Shown: positions 39,218 through 49,299 of the stretch, one piece after another
Position numbering within the stretch: position 1 is the first letter of the stretch
Layout: every line of letters begins with the position of its first letter
Assembly (NCBI GenBank): GCA_020746875.1
Contig: JAGTJL010000001.1
Span: 3,286,001-3,350,000 of the forward strand
Direction: 5' to 3'
DNA: 64,000 nt
Source of the DNA: Rhexocercosporidium sp. MPI-PUGE-AT-0058
Taxonomy: Eukaryota > Ascomycota > Leotiomycetes > Helotiales
Translations under genes and position numbers: made by a program
Notes under the pieces: generated by a model
What the model was told of the DNA's origin: nothing
Database searches by the model: none
Seen by the model: only the letters and a program-made list of their open reading frames with translations

Positions 39218-40578
39218 GTAGAGAGTTGGGCATCGTTGGTGATTGTTTTAGGAAGATCCGACTTCTGACATCTGACGTTGTCTCATGAATCAGAGCCTCA
39301 TGACGGGAGAGGCTTGTGCTTATAACCTTAAAATCTAGGCACGCATTGCAGAACACCAACTTCTTTCGGTGCAGTGCAGGGAAGGGAACGATTCTTCCAG
39401 TGGCCCAAGCACGGGCATAAATTACCCCAAAATAGCGGCCCGACTGCAGGTTTTGATTCCATGAGACAAAATGGAATAGAAGAAGGTTCTTACGTGAGGT
39501 CGTGTCAGCAGTGGAATTCCAACTTGGTTAGATCCTTAATTTTAGCCCTTTCCGGTCTAGTTGTAGATGAATTTTAGTTTAGCTTTTATCTGCCGGACGC
39601 ACATTCCGGGCACTTAAGCTCGTACTTGTATCTTTCCAGAAGCGAAGCTAGGCCCGCCTTTCTCCCTGCTACCTCTAAACAACACGCTGTAACGAACGTA
39701 GCCATCAACGCTGTATCAGTAATTCAATCTTCGCTCTTGCTAGGCAGCCCTCAAGGACATCTTGTCTCCACGGACCAAACAGAAATGCAGTTAGACAAGT
39801 CGCGAATGCAATCCTTACTCAAATTAGACTTTATGAGCTTGGGCTTTTGGCCTACCTCTAGCTCCTTTGTTTCATGCACATGCGGTGCACCTTTGAATCG
39901 CCGAAAGCGTCCAAAGACCTTCCTGTTTCCACCATTTGATTGCTGGTATTGTAGATGATTACCTGTTCTGGTTGGTGCGCTAACTGTGGCCGTTGTGGAG
40001 GCAGGCATTCGGATTCCTACTTGGAAATTCCCCCGATACCCTATCTACCCGAAGGAATGAGAACGAGCACCCCCACGTCTTGATCGCTCCGTCACCAAGT
40101 AAGCAGATGGCGCAATGCAAAAATCGAACGATTGGGCAATGTAAATTCAAAGATTTTAATCCTCTTTGGATTGCTCCCGAGTGAGGTAATCTTAACTACG
40201 AGCGGCCCGCGCCATTCCGCTCACGCCCCTCCCGTCCGCGCCTTTGCGCGAGGTACCAGTGACTTTAAGTTGTGAGAATGTCGGTGCCTCTTGCTGCGCT
40301 ACATACGTGTAATGTGTAATTGATGGTGCGACTTGACTTTATCGATAGATTTACGTTGTTGCAGGTCAAGAAGTAAGCCGGCTAAACCTATGATGCTAGC
40401 CTCAGGTGTCAGCGATGTCGCTGAGGTGTGGTCAGAAACGAACCATGCGAGCGAAAGGCCAAGTTGTGCTGGACTGCGGCGCGGACACTGATAACGATCA
40501 TCCTGCACGACATAAATGTTAAATAAGGCAAGCCCCATCGGCAGAGAGAGTAGAAAAGGAGCAAACAAAAAGCTTATC
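39218..40578. other. Divergent promoter region between two regulators
   Basis: 1.36 kb separates the two Zn(II)2Cys6 genes, which are transcribed away from each other. Small open frames on both strands (such as an 85-codon minus frame at 39751-40008) have no domain. No TCGG-N5-CCGA palindrome was seen here. Confidence 0.5.
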
Positions 40579-41869
40579 ATGTCACAGCGGCAGTCGTGTA
40601 ATCGTTGTCGTCAGCAAAAGGTGAGATGTCTTCGAGACGAGGCTCCACGAGGGGAAAGCATTCCTTCTTCTTCCGGCCGACCTACCCTTTCTCGGTGCGA
40701 GCGGTGCACGAAAGCAGGCGTAGAGTGTGTGTACAGTCGTATGTGTTGTGTTGCTTCAATCACGATCCCCCTGCGATTCTTATTTGTTTACTACATTTTA
40801 AAGGGTGGCCGCTGACCAAGGTCTCGCAGTTACCCCCACCATCACGAAACAACGATCCACTCGCCGCCATGTTCCGACACCAGTTCGACGAGACATCGAC
40901 CCTGAACCCAAGCCTCGGAATCTGAATTTGAACAGCACGTTATGGTTCGAGCAAGGCTTAGCCGAGACTTTGTACCCGAGCGGGCCGACCCTGGGAGCCA
41001 ACTACACCGATCTGGAGGGCCAGTTTCCCGGTCTTGACGAGACCGGGACCCTCGCCGGCTTCCCCGGCTGGGACGTAGCTCCGGCAGATGCAGCGGCCCC
41101 CATTTCTACTGCTCCATCCACCACCAACACCACCGACGACCGCGAAGACAGCGACAACTGCGAAGATGTCGATGTAGACGACGACAAAGACCCTATCGAC
41201 GCCCTGTCCTCGCAACTGTCGTCCTTAGGTCGACGGGCTACTCGAGCGATGCGCCGTCTGGTCCGCCCCGGCCGTGCACCCCTGACTGTATCATCGCCCG
41301 AGGTGAATGAGGCGTTGGAGGATACAAATACCCTAATACGTATCATCAACAACATCACCGCCGCGGATCGTGACGATATTACGCTCGATTTGACCACCAC
41401 TACCGATTATGGTCTGGCATTCTCCGCCCTCGCTTGTCACCAACACCTCGTAGCCCTGTTTCGGGCCATCTGCAACGCCATACATCGGTGCCTACAGACC
41501 AAGAGAGATCGGGGCCAGCAACACAGCGAAGTAGGGTCATCGGCAGTGGCCCAGTTCGTCATGGTACTTCAGCTGCTCTTGCACCTGATCAACCGCATGG
41601 ACCGGAGTCTCTTTCAAAACGACCCGTCGTTGTTACACGGCACCGGGCTGTCCACCAGCGGCTATGTTACCCCCGTCACGGTCAACGGTAATCAACATGC
41701 CATAGACTTCATACAGTCCGAAGCAGCGGCAGGAGGAACATCACCACCCAGTGGCATTCTCGTCCTTGTGCAGGACATTGTGCGGACAATACCTAACGAC
41801 CACGAGAAATTGAGACAGGTCATCCAGCAGCTGCAGTCAGAGATAGAGCAGCATTCGGAGCTTCACTGA
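40579..41869 (+). CDS. Zn(II)2Cys6 transcription factor, AflR-like layout
   Basis: Start ATG 40579 ([14 protein letters not shown]) is preferred over ATG 40516 because the zinc cluster then begins at residue 7, as usual. The intron starts at 40739 (GTATGT) and ends at 40829 (or 40820), giving about 399 residues. The cluster is CX2CX6CX22CX2CX6C; the 22-residue third loop is much longer than the usual 5-12. An acidic stretch ([15 protein letters not shown]) may activate transcription. The C-terminal half ([34 protein letters not shown], final [13 protein letters not shown]) matches the layout of short cluster-specific regulators such as AflR relatives. It lies 0.7 kb from the Dabb/P450 pair and is a good candidate for the local pathway regulator. 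Confidence 0.85.
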
Positions 41870-42610
41870 TGGAAAACATGAGTGGCGGGCGCTGGAGAAG
41901 GAAGACTTTATATTCCACAAGCAGACTAATCCAAATCATTATCCTGTGGTTAACGTAGAATTAGAAGTAAGAATTAGGTAAATTGAGATGATTACATGTG
42001 TGTCAATTAATCTCTGGTCGACGGCGTAACAAGACGGATCTTGGTCTCGTTAGGTACCCTCGTGCAGTGGCTTACTGAGGAGGTGCCAAGTAATCTTTGG
42101 AGTCGCCATCGGTGCGAATCTGTATCGGCCAATAGATTTTCAGAATTCTGCTCATCTATAGAAGAGGGCGGCAAAAATAAAAATCTCATTAGTTATAAGC
42201 TCCTACTGGGCACTTATCTCAACGTAGATTTTATAGAATCTGGTAAGTTTTGTTGCCCTCGGTAAAAGGCTACCCTGTCGGAGGGTGGCAGGCATGAGTC
42301 TATGTAGAGATATGAGTCTATGAGACGTAACGAAAGTGCTTCATTAAGTTTCATGGCTGTGAGAATTATGCTTATTGGTGAGCGCAAGAAATTCATATTG
42401 TATAGTGCCAGCAATGTTCAGCATCCTGACCCAGCGCAAGTATCGTCGGGATTATACTCTACTAAGAGTTGTTTAAACACTTTTATTTATCTTCTAAAGA
42501 CGCCAAATCAAACAAGAATTGTAGGTCTAATAACCAAGCCTTCCCTTCAAAGACTAACTCAGCAAAAAGAGGGTCTATTTTTGTTGTCCTTTTCCTCACA
42601 GGTCGTTAGT
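41870..42610. other. Intergenic region, 3' ends of two convergent genes
   Basis: The regulator ends at 41869 and the Dabb gene ends at 42611 from the other strand. Only short overlapping open frames occur. No domain or repeat was seen. Confidence 0.5.
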
Positions 42611-43130
42611 CTATCTGCCTTCCTCGTTAATAAGAGGTTTGTTACCTGGAACCTCTGCAGCCAGAAATGACAGGGGACCAAAAGCGCACATATACTCGTC
42701 CTCGGGATCGACCTCGAAATCGAAGCCGCAGACGTCTTCACTAAAGGGGAATACGTATGTCGAAGTAATACTTCGTAGATAGTTAGCTGGAAGATTAGAA
42801 ATAGGGTGGCAGCAATAATTGATTTGTTCGTACCGATGATACTCTTTGGTCGCCTGGTATTGTTGCAGCGCCGCTAGGTTCTCGTGATAGCTTACACAAG
42901 CGAATTCAAACCCCTTGCTCCATTCGGCGGGATCCGTCAGCGATGGGCCACCGACGATTAGGCGACCATCTTTCACAGATGGCAATGTTTTCAGCGCTTT
43001 GATCTCGCGTACAAGTGTGTCTTTTTGTTCTTGAGTTATCTCGGGTTTACACTTGCCCAGGACTAAAATCTCAGTATGGAAAACCGAGTAGGTGAGATTC
43101 TACCGACTGACCTATATGAATGAGAGTCAT
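42611..43130 (-). CDS. Dabb (stress-responsive A/B barrel) domain protein
   Basis: Three exons (43130-43112, 43062-42834, 42770-42611) give about 135 residues. The 19-nt first exon supplies MTLIHI, and splicing yields MTLIHIVLGKCKPEITQEQK. The second intron (42833-42771, 63 nt) is a multiple of three without stops, so unspliced RNA also stays open. Removing it gives YHRITSTYVFPFSEDV, the normal family run. Dabb marks are LPSVKDGRLIVGGPS, SKGFEFACVSYHENLAALQQYQ and FDFEVDPEDEYM. These small barrel proteins form dimers. Related folds act as monooxygenases or cyclases, but many have no known reaction. It is divergent from the P450 with 522 bp between, sharing a promoter with a TCGG-N5-CCGA site 135 bp from this ATG. 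Confidence 0.85.
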
Positions 43131-43227
43131 ATTTAGAAGGCTTTTCAGGGTGTTATCTTAGGTTTTGGCAGTATGAGCTCGAAGCTTGGTGACCAGATAA
43201 GGCTTAGAGGGATGAATTATATGAAGA

Positions 43228-43396
43228 TTCCGACTCAGACACAAACAGCTGATTTGTTTGGAAGTCGGACTCTCCGACCGGTCTCCGATCGACACTCCGA
43301 CTGCCATTCCGACTGCTGTTTTGAAAAGTCACTGCCCCGACATACGAATCATTGAAAGCGACCCCGTCCGACCCAATGATGACGCTCGGTCCCGAC
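43228..43396. promoter_or_regulatory. CGG/CCG-rich element in the Dabb-P450 divergent promoter
   Basis: The palindrome TCGGACTCTCCGA (43265-43277) has CGG-N5-CCG triplets as bound by Zn(II)2Cys6 dimers. TCCGA recurs at 43229, 43273, 43284, 43296 and 43308; the last four are spaced 11-12 bp, about one helical turn. A tighter TCGG-TC-CCGA stands at 43386-43395. The site is 135 bp from the Dabb start and 376 bp from the P450 start. Confidence 0.55.
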
Positions 43397-43652
43397 AAGT
43401 TAGAAAGTTGCATTATACCTGATCAGCTGATGAGGTGTTTCTCCCGCAACAGGTAGCAATTGCTTAAACCAAAAACCCCCGGCATTATATCACATTGATC
43501 GCACTGCTTAGTTTCAAACATAGTTGCTATTCCTGGCACCCAGTGAACGGTGATTTTCTTGGCAGAGCGGATTCTGATCCCATTGATACACTTCTTCGCC
43601 CTCACACCTTCATACGATATCGACATCCGCTGAACTAGTTTCAGACGACAGA

Positions 43653-45388
43653 ATGGCGCGCATTGCAGAATTATTTTTTTCTCCATCCTTTATCATCTAC
43701 ACTTCTTTGCTTTTTCTCATCAGTAATACCGTAGTCTTCGTCCTCAGCACCCTTCGTCCGAAAGCCTTTCCCCCAGGTCCACGCGGGCTTCCCGGCCTCG
43801 GCAACCTCCTCCAGGTCGATCGAACCTTCCCCTTCCTCACCTATGGCGCCTGGGCCAAAATTTATGGTAACGACACTCCAATTGGAGTCAAGAAGGGTGC
43901 CTCCAACGTCGTCGTGTTAAACAGCGCCCGCCTAGTCCGTGAACTGATTGAAAGGCGCGGGGCCGTGTACAGCGACCGTCCCTGGCAGTTCATGAACAAT
44001 ACCTGGATCTTCAAAGACGACCTAAGAGCCGCTATCTTTCAGAATAGCTCACCGTGGCTCACCCGCTGGCGCAGGGAGTTCAACAACAACTTCGGTACAG
44101 CGGCCATCACGAAGCTCCACCCCGTCTACGAAGCCGAGGCAGCTAGACTCCTGGTGAAGTTGCTCGAGTCCCCGACAGCTACGGGGAAGGATTTGGAATC
44201 CATTCTCGTGTGCTGGCTGATCAGCGTGCCATGCCTAGGAGTGTGTGGCAGGCGCCCGGACTATATGGGTGATCATGGATTTACGATCAAAGAGTTCAGA
44301 TATTGCATTGACCAGTACGCCGCCTTAGTCGCGCCCAATGTGAGGGATTTGTTCCCGGTTCTGCGCTATGTTCCTGGGCTCTTCGGGTTGGCCGAATGGA
44401 AAGAAAGGGCTCTAGCCGTCAGGGAAGAGACTCTCAAGAAGGGTATCCAGTTTCTGAGCGCCGCCAAGGAACAGCGCGCGGCTTTGGATGCGGGCAAGTC
44501 GATCGCTTGGGAGAGTATGCTGGCAAAGATGTTGAGGGATCAGCGGGAGAAGAATGAGCACATGTTCTCGGAACATGACATGGGCCACACCGCCTTTCAC
44601 GTAGTAGCAGCATCTACGAGCACATCGACCGCAAAGTTCTCGATCTTGCTGATGGTTCTGGCAAAATACCCAGAAGTTCAGCAACGAGTCAGGAACGAGG
44701 TGCTTGAGGTATTGGGAGGCGCAACGCCCAAGGCAGCCGATGTCCCCAGCTTGAAGTATACGGAGGCGTTTTGGAACGAGGTACTTTTTTCCCCTGAAAA
44801 TAACTGGGTATCTATGAGACTGAAAAACTGCCTTGACAGGTCCACCGCTGGCGTCCCGTCGCTCCACAAGCAATCCCCCACGCTCCGTCTCAGGACGATG
44901 TTTATAATGGCCACCGCATCCCCAAGGGTACTGCCGTCGTCATGAACGTCTGGAACATTCACCATTCCGAGGAGGACTACGAAGAGCCCGAGAAATTCAT
45001 TCCAGAGCGTTTCCTACGACACCCATTTGGAATGCGGCCGGACCAGGCACACGACCCGGCTCAAATGGAGGCGTCGGGCTCGCGGGTCACTTACGACTTT
45101 GGGGCCGGGCGAAGGATATGCCCGGGGATGCATTCGGCAAAGCAGAGCTTGCTCCTTGGCCTAGCTAAGATTGTCTGGGCTTTTGACATTCTGCCGCTCA
45201 AGGGGAAGGAGCTCGATCTGAGCCTAGAGACTGGATTTGTCCAGGAAGTTGCTTTGCACCCCAAGAATCTTGATGTCGTTCTGAAACTGAGGAACGGGCG
45301 CGTCAAGAAGGATATTATGGACCACTACTATCAAACTTATGAGGCCGAGGCCAAGGTTATGGGTTGGGAAGGCGGCTTATACAAGTAG
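43653..45388 (+). CDS. Cytochrome P450 monooxygenase
   Basis: Exons 43653-44780 and 44840-45388 (59-nt intron, phase 0) give about 558 residues. An N-terminal membrane anchor (IIYTSLLFLISNTVVFVL) and the proline hinge FPPGPRGLPGLG place it on the ER membrane. The splice creates the K-helix ExxR as EVHR (376-379). FIPERF is the PERF motif, and FGAGRRICPG holds the heme Cys at about residue 470. Odd: the I-helix position reads AASTST where most family members have A/G-G-x-D/E-T-T/S, so the usual acidic residue for proton relay is missing. It probably oxidises a pathway intermediate; the substrate is unknown. The shared promoter with the Dabb gene and the common palindrome link it to the PKS genes. 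Confidence 0.92.
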
Positions 45389-46411
45389 TTCGAGTACCAG
45401 GAGCCTGAATTCCTATTTAGTCCCCGAAGACGACCCCCGTATTAGCTATCAACAGTACACTTTCTCGGCGGTGTGGGTGGTGATTTGATGTTTTAAGGAA
45501 CATCTGTACTGTACGTAAGACATAGCTTTCACCATTTACAAATTATTAGCTGGCCAAAAAAAAAAATTGTTATTAGTCCTCCTAACGGCTTGTTTCACCC
45601 AGGCCTTGATTATGTGCGGCTCGGGAAAATTATGGTGTACAATCGCAGGGTCACTCGCAACCGGGCTTCTAGAGTTGTCTTTGAGGATACTCCGGCCTAC
45701 AAAGAAACTTAAGAATCCAGCTGTATTAGTTAACTATTGTTGTAGATAACCTAGAGACCGTGGGTCCCGACAGATGTATAAATACGTACATTCATGTACA
45801 CAATTCGTTCTATGTATAACGCTCGAAGTTTCTTCTCAATGCTACTTTGTTCTACAGGACTTTGGCCGCTATATCGACTTAATCTACATATCCTCTGGCA
45901 CCACGACTAGCTTCCGGCTCGGGGGGCCTCCGACGCCGACTCCCGAGTCGCCGAGGTAGGTCACGCGACATAATTACCACTTAAGTCAGACTCAACTTTT
46001 CTTTTCACTGGTTCCGTTTTAGTGTTTGGACGTGAGCAGCTGCCGCTTTAACCTGAGCCGAGGGTGAGCATTCTTGAGCACGCCTGAGTACAGCCTGAAC
46101 TCTGCCTGAGCAACCTGAGCATAGGGCAGAGTCAGCCTGAGCATACATCGAGAAGCCATTTTGGTCCCTAAAGGGCTCGTTCTGGCTCTCTCAATGCTCA
46201 TTTACACTTGTCCCTGCCTCTAAGCACAGATCCCATTTTGGCTCCTTGCGACCGAGATCTCTCGGAACTATTTTTAGATTCTCATTCGCTTATATATACA
46301 CGTGATAAATTATGTCAGTTTCGTCCCCTTTCTCCTGATACTTGTTCACAATGCTCACTGAAGTAAATTCATCAGACATCTAGATTAAGTCTGCATAATC
46401 GGTCCGTGGAC
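45389..46411. other. Intergenic region with CCTGA repeats
   Basis: No gene was seen. A GC-rich patch near 45905-45955 carries CTCGGGGGGCCTCCGA and several CCGA/TCGG words. From 46052 to 46141 the hexamer CCTGAG, or once CCTGAA, occurs six times (46052, 46083, 46094, 46105, 46114, 46136), forming a loose repeat. Both neighbouring genes end towards this region, so it should not hold their promoters. Confidence 0.5.
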
Positions 46412-48166
46412 TCACACCCCTGTATCCCCTTCCATGGGCCGAATATATATTTGATACCGTTGTTGGCGGATGGACCCGACATTTGGTAGATGATTATCAG
46501 CTGCTAAGCGCCGAAGCCAAACATATAACTCTTTTCCATCGGAGAGACTGATTTTACAACCATCAGAAGGGGTCTTTGAAAGGAATAAGATATGCTGCTT
46601 GTGTTTCCGTCTACACAACTTCACCTCCAAAACTTCTTTAATTGACCACATCCAAATGCCAACAATTCTTTCCAATCGTACTAAGATCTGGGGATGCTTA
46701 TCGAGGCTCTGACCATCAGCAATCTGACATGAAACTTCAGCATATCTCTTCGAGTTTTTGTCCCTTGTTTGGACCTTAAATTCAGCATTTTTGGGTGGAG
46801 TGTCCGAGCTATCTTGAATTCGCAGAACTTCGTGACTGTCGACATGTTTAGCATTCCAAGCTCGAGCATGATACGAATCTCCAGAAACACTAAATATGGT
46901 GTCAAATTTCTGGATTTCGAGCTCGGGGATTGGGCCAGGAACAAGTATTTTCGTCTTCGGCATCCTAGAAGTAAATTCTCTAACGTCTGGTAACAGGGCT
47001 GGGAAAGACGAATTTCGATAGAAGGATGCGGCATTAGAGCCTGACGGTCGGAATAGGAGTAGACAAAAGGCGCCATCCACGTAATCTTGCATCGTGTGAT
47101 TAAGGACTGCTACATGTGATATCTCAGTCCTCTCCTCATCGTCGAAGAATATCAATCTGCTGGAAACTTCTGCATAGTCCAGGACTGAAAGCGGAGCTGA
47201 CATCTCATTCCGAAAGGTTGTGACTGTTGTCATGATTTGCTCATGTGGCTGAGTCGCCCAAAAGTTCGATGGCATAACGATATCGTATGGAACCTGAGAA
47301 GGGAAGCATTGCGTACCCCGCACCTGGATTTCACATTGCTCGCATTGTGATCTCTGGCAAAAGCGAGTTGAACAATCAGCGAGCAAAGGCTGATAATTGA
47401 CGGCATGGGGACTGTAGCGGAATAAGAAGATTGAGTCATCGCATGTAGAGAGGTAAATTGCTTCCTGTAGTCTCGAAAATGCCCTTGCTCGGCCTTCTCC
47501 GTAAAGCATTGGCATGTGGATTTGAAAGACACCTAGAAGTGAATATGCCTCGTCCTCTTCATGCATTACTTGGCGATGAGCAGCCCACGAAAAACGCTCT
47601 GCTGTGGTGTAAATATCGATGGACTTGTTCTGAGCCAGAAGATGGCTATCGATTGTAGTAATCTTTGCAATCTCCTCGTTTCGTTCCAGCTTAGTGCCGA
47701 TTAGTGACCAGTCCTTAGCATAGAACTGGACAGAAACGGGCGCAATCAATTCTTGTAATGTCCAGCCACGAGTAAACCAGTTGCTATTTTGAAATCTTAT
47801 GCCCCGGCCGGCTTTGTAGTCCGGGATATCCACCATGTATACATAGCAGACATTTGATTTTGTGTAGTAGGTCCACATTGAATTGATAGCTTTATCCACA
47901 TCCGCAGAGCTCTCTTTATCGATGCAACAGGTGTCAATCCAGATCCAATCATATCCGTCTTTACTAGCCAATTTGCAAGTCCCTTCGATTTTCGAGAAGC
48001 CTATCAGTTGTCTAGCTGGACTGTTCATGTCAGAGATAGGGCATCTGGTAATGTCTTTAAAAGTGACTTCTCCCAATCCCCATCGGTGCGACAGAATTGC
48101 ATAGTCTGGAACCTTGGCAGGAACAAACGTGCTGAGCTGGAGGGTCCTGGTATTGAGGAGCCTCAT
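46412..48166 (-). CDS. HET-domain vegetative incompatibility protein
   Basis: A single exon of 584 codons opens with MRLLNTRTLQLSTFVPAKVP and YAILSHRWGLGEVTFKDI. It continues with the HET core motifs DWIWIDTCCIDKESSAD, INSMWTYYTKSNVCYVYM, NWFTRGWTLQELIAP and EEDEAYSLLGVFQIHMPMLYGEG. This is the HET-E/NWD2-like class, in which the HET domain occupies about the first 250 residues. No NACHT or WD repeats follow; the C-terminal 330 residues have no recognised domain. Such proteins trigger cell death on non-self recognition. The reading frame is intact. It sits between the P450 and the hydrolase and probably has no part in polyketide synthesis. Confidence 0.9.
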   Translation of the reverse strand: MRLLNTRTLQLSTFVPAKVPDYAILSHRWGLGEVTFKDITRCPISDMNSPARQLIGFSKIEGTCKLASKDGYDWIWIDTCCIDKESSADVDKAINSMWTYYTKSNVCYVYMVDIPDYKAGRGIRFQNSNWFTRGWTLQELIAPVSVQFYAKDWSLIGTKLERNEEIAKITTIDSHLLAQNKSIDIYTTAERFSWAAHRQVMHEEDEAYSLLGVFQIHMPMLYGEGRARAFSRLQEAIYLSTCDDSIFLFRYSPHAVNYQPLLADCSTRFCQRSQCEQCEIQVRGTQCFPSQVPYDIVMPSNFWATQPHEQIMTTVTTFRNEMSAPLSVLDYAEVSSRLIFFDDEERTEISHVAVLNHTMQDYVDGAFCLLLFRPSGSNAASFYRNSSFPALLPDVREFTSRMPKTKILVPGPIPELEIQKFDTIFSVSGDSYHARAWNAKHVDSHEVLRIQDSSDTPPKNAEFKVQTRDKNSKRYAEVSCQIADGQSLDKHPQILVRLERIVGIWMWSIKEVLEVKLCRRKHKQHILFLSKTPSDGCKISLSDGKELYVWLRRLAADNHLPNVGSIRQQRYQIYIRPMEGDTGV

Positions 48167-48505
48167 GATTATGAGGATGGTGTATTCTCGAAGGACGTTT
48201 GTTCTTGTGATAAAGAGAGGCTTTGAGATCTATGTTTTATCACGATAATAGCGACCACTGAAGGCAGAGTTGTGGGCGGATCAGATGTAATTGTAAGCTA
48301 AAGGAGAAAAGCGGAGTGAAGTCCTACCTGCGGACTAAACTTTTTCCGCACCGCCTCAGGTGGTCCGTGCGCGTAAATTTTCTCAAGTGTTTGTAGAGCC
48401 AGACACCATCTCGCTTAACCTTATAGCTATATCAGGACAAAAATAAAATGAAAAAGCTCCCGTAAATACCCAGCCTAGTTAAATATTGAACGAGTGCGTG
48501 AATTA
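48167..48505. other. 5' flank of the HET gene
   Basis: This is promoter-side sequence of the minus-strand HET gene. No other gene was seen. The MITE begins immediately to the right. Confidence 0.5.
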
Positions 48506-48876
48506 TCCCCTTAACTGCGGTATGCGCACTTTTTCAGGGTGCAGGCCTGGAGGTGGGGCACTAAGGAGCCTATCACCTTAGGCGTTTCAGCGCGCATGCT
48601 CTACCATAACAAAAACATTAACAAAGCAGTCTTTTCCCACCTAAATTACCTACTTTTGGCTTACTACGGTTGTAAACAGTGTCAAGTCCGCTTATGTGAT
48701 AATAATCACTGTTTCATTATATATTATAAAGAATAGTTAAGAATTAAATGATAATTACTCTTTTGTCCACAGCCTGCTACTGACCTGAATTTTGGTGAGG
48801 CTCGCTTAATTTAGCGACTCCTCCAGGCTATGCTACAGGGCCTTACAGGCTGCGCACGCAGCCGCAGTTAAGGGGA
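48506..48876. mobile_element. MITE-like element, 371 bp, TA-flanked inverted repeats
   Basis: The left end TCCCCTTAACTGCGG (48506-48520) is repeated exactly, inverted, at the right end (48862-48876). The inverted repeat continues imperfectly inward (GCGCAC against GTGCGC). TA stands on both outer sides (48504-48505 and 48877-48878), as expected for Tc1/mariner-type insertion. The interior has no transposase frame, so it would depend on a helper element. Confidence 0.75.
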
Positions 48877-49149
48877 TAGGTGCTACTAAGGAACCACTAG
48901 CAATTGCTTAGGGACTACTTAGGCTGCTCAGGCTGCTTAGGTGAGCTGAGTGGAGAGAGGGTGAGCCGGGGATGATTAGCGCCTGAGTAGAAGCGGCGAG
49001 CTTACTAACCGACCTTGGAACGAAGAGAAAAAAAGTTGTGTTCAACTGCCATTGAAGCTTCGTCGCCACAATAGACTCTTATACCCCTGTCAAAATTCCA
49101 ACGAATCGGAGAGGCCAGAATCAAGTGATTTTCAGTAAGCACACTTAAG

Positions 49150-49290
49150 GTCAGGGTGGGAATTAATTAAATTAAATTAAAGTAACCATAGTTACTTTAA
49201 ATTAAGCTTAAGTAACTTAATCGTGAATCATATTTTAATTTAATTTAATTAAAGTAACTTAATTATGACTTAAGTAAAGGTCACATGATT
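49150..49290. repeat. AT-rich inverted and direct repeats
   Basis: TTAATTTAATTTAA-type words and AAAGTAAC/GTTACTTT recur in both orientations. AGTAACCATAGTTACT (about 49181-49196) is a near-perfect palindrome, and TTAAAGTAACTTAAT recurs near 49250. It could fold as cruciforms or be the remains of a small inverted-repeat element. Confidence 0.5.
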
Positions 49291-49299
49291 TAAGTAGGG

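Noticed and set aside
39751..40008. A minus-strand gene of 85 codons between the regulators
   Set aside because: No family was recognised and no splice partner or conserved start context was seen. It is more likely a chance frame in a promoter region.
45905..45955. A fourth TCGG...CCGA regulatory palindrome
   Set aside because: The spacing is seven, not five, and both flanking genes end towards it, so it is not a promoter of either.
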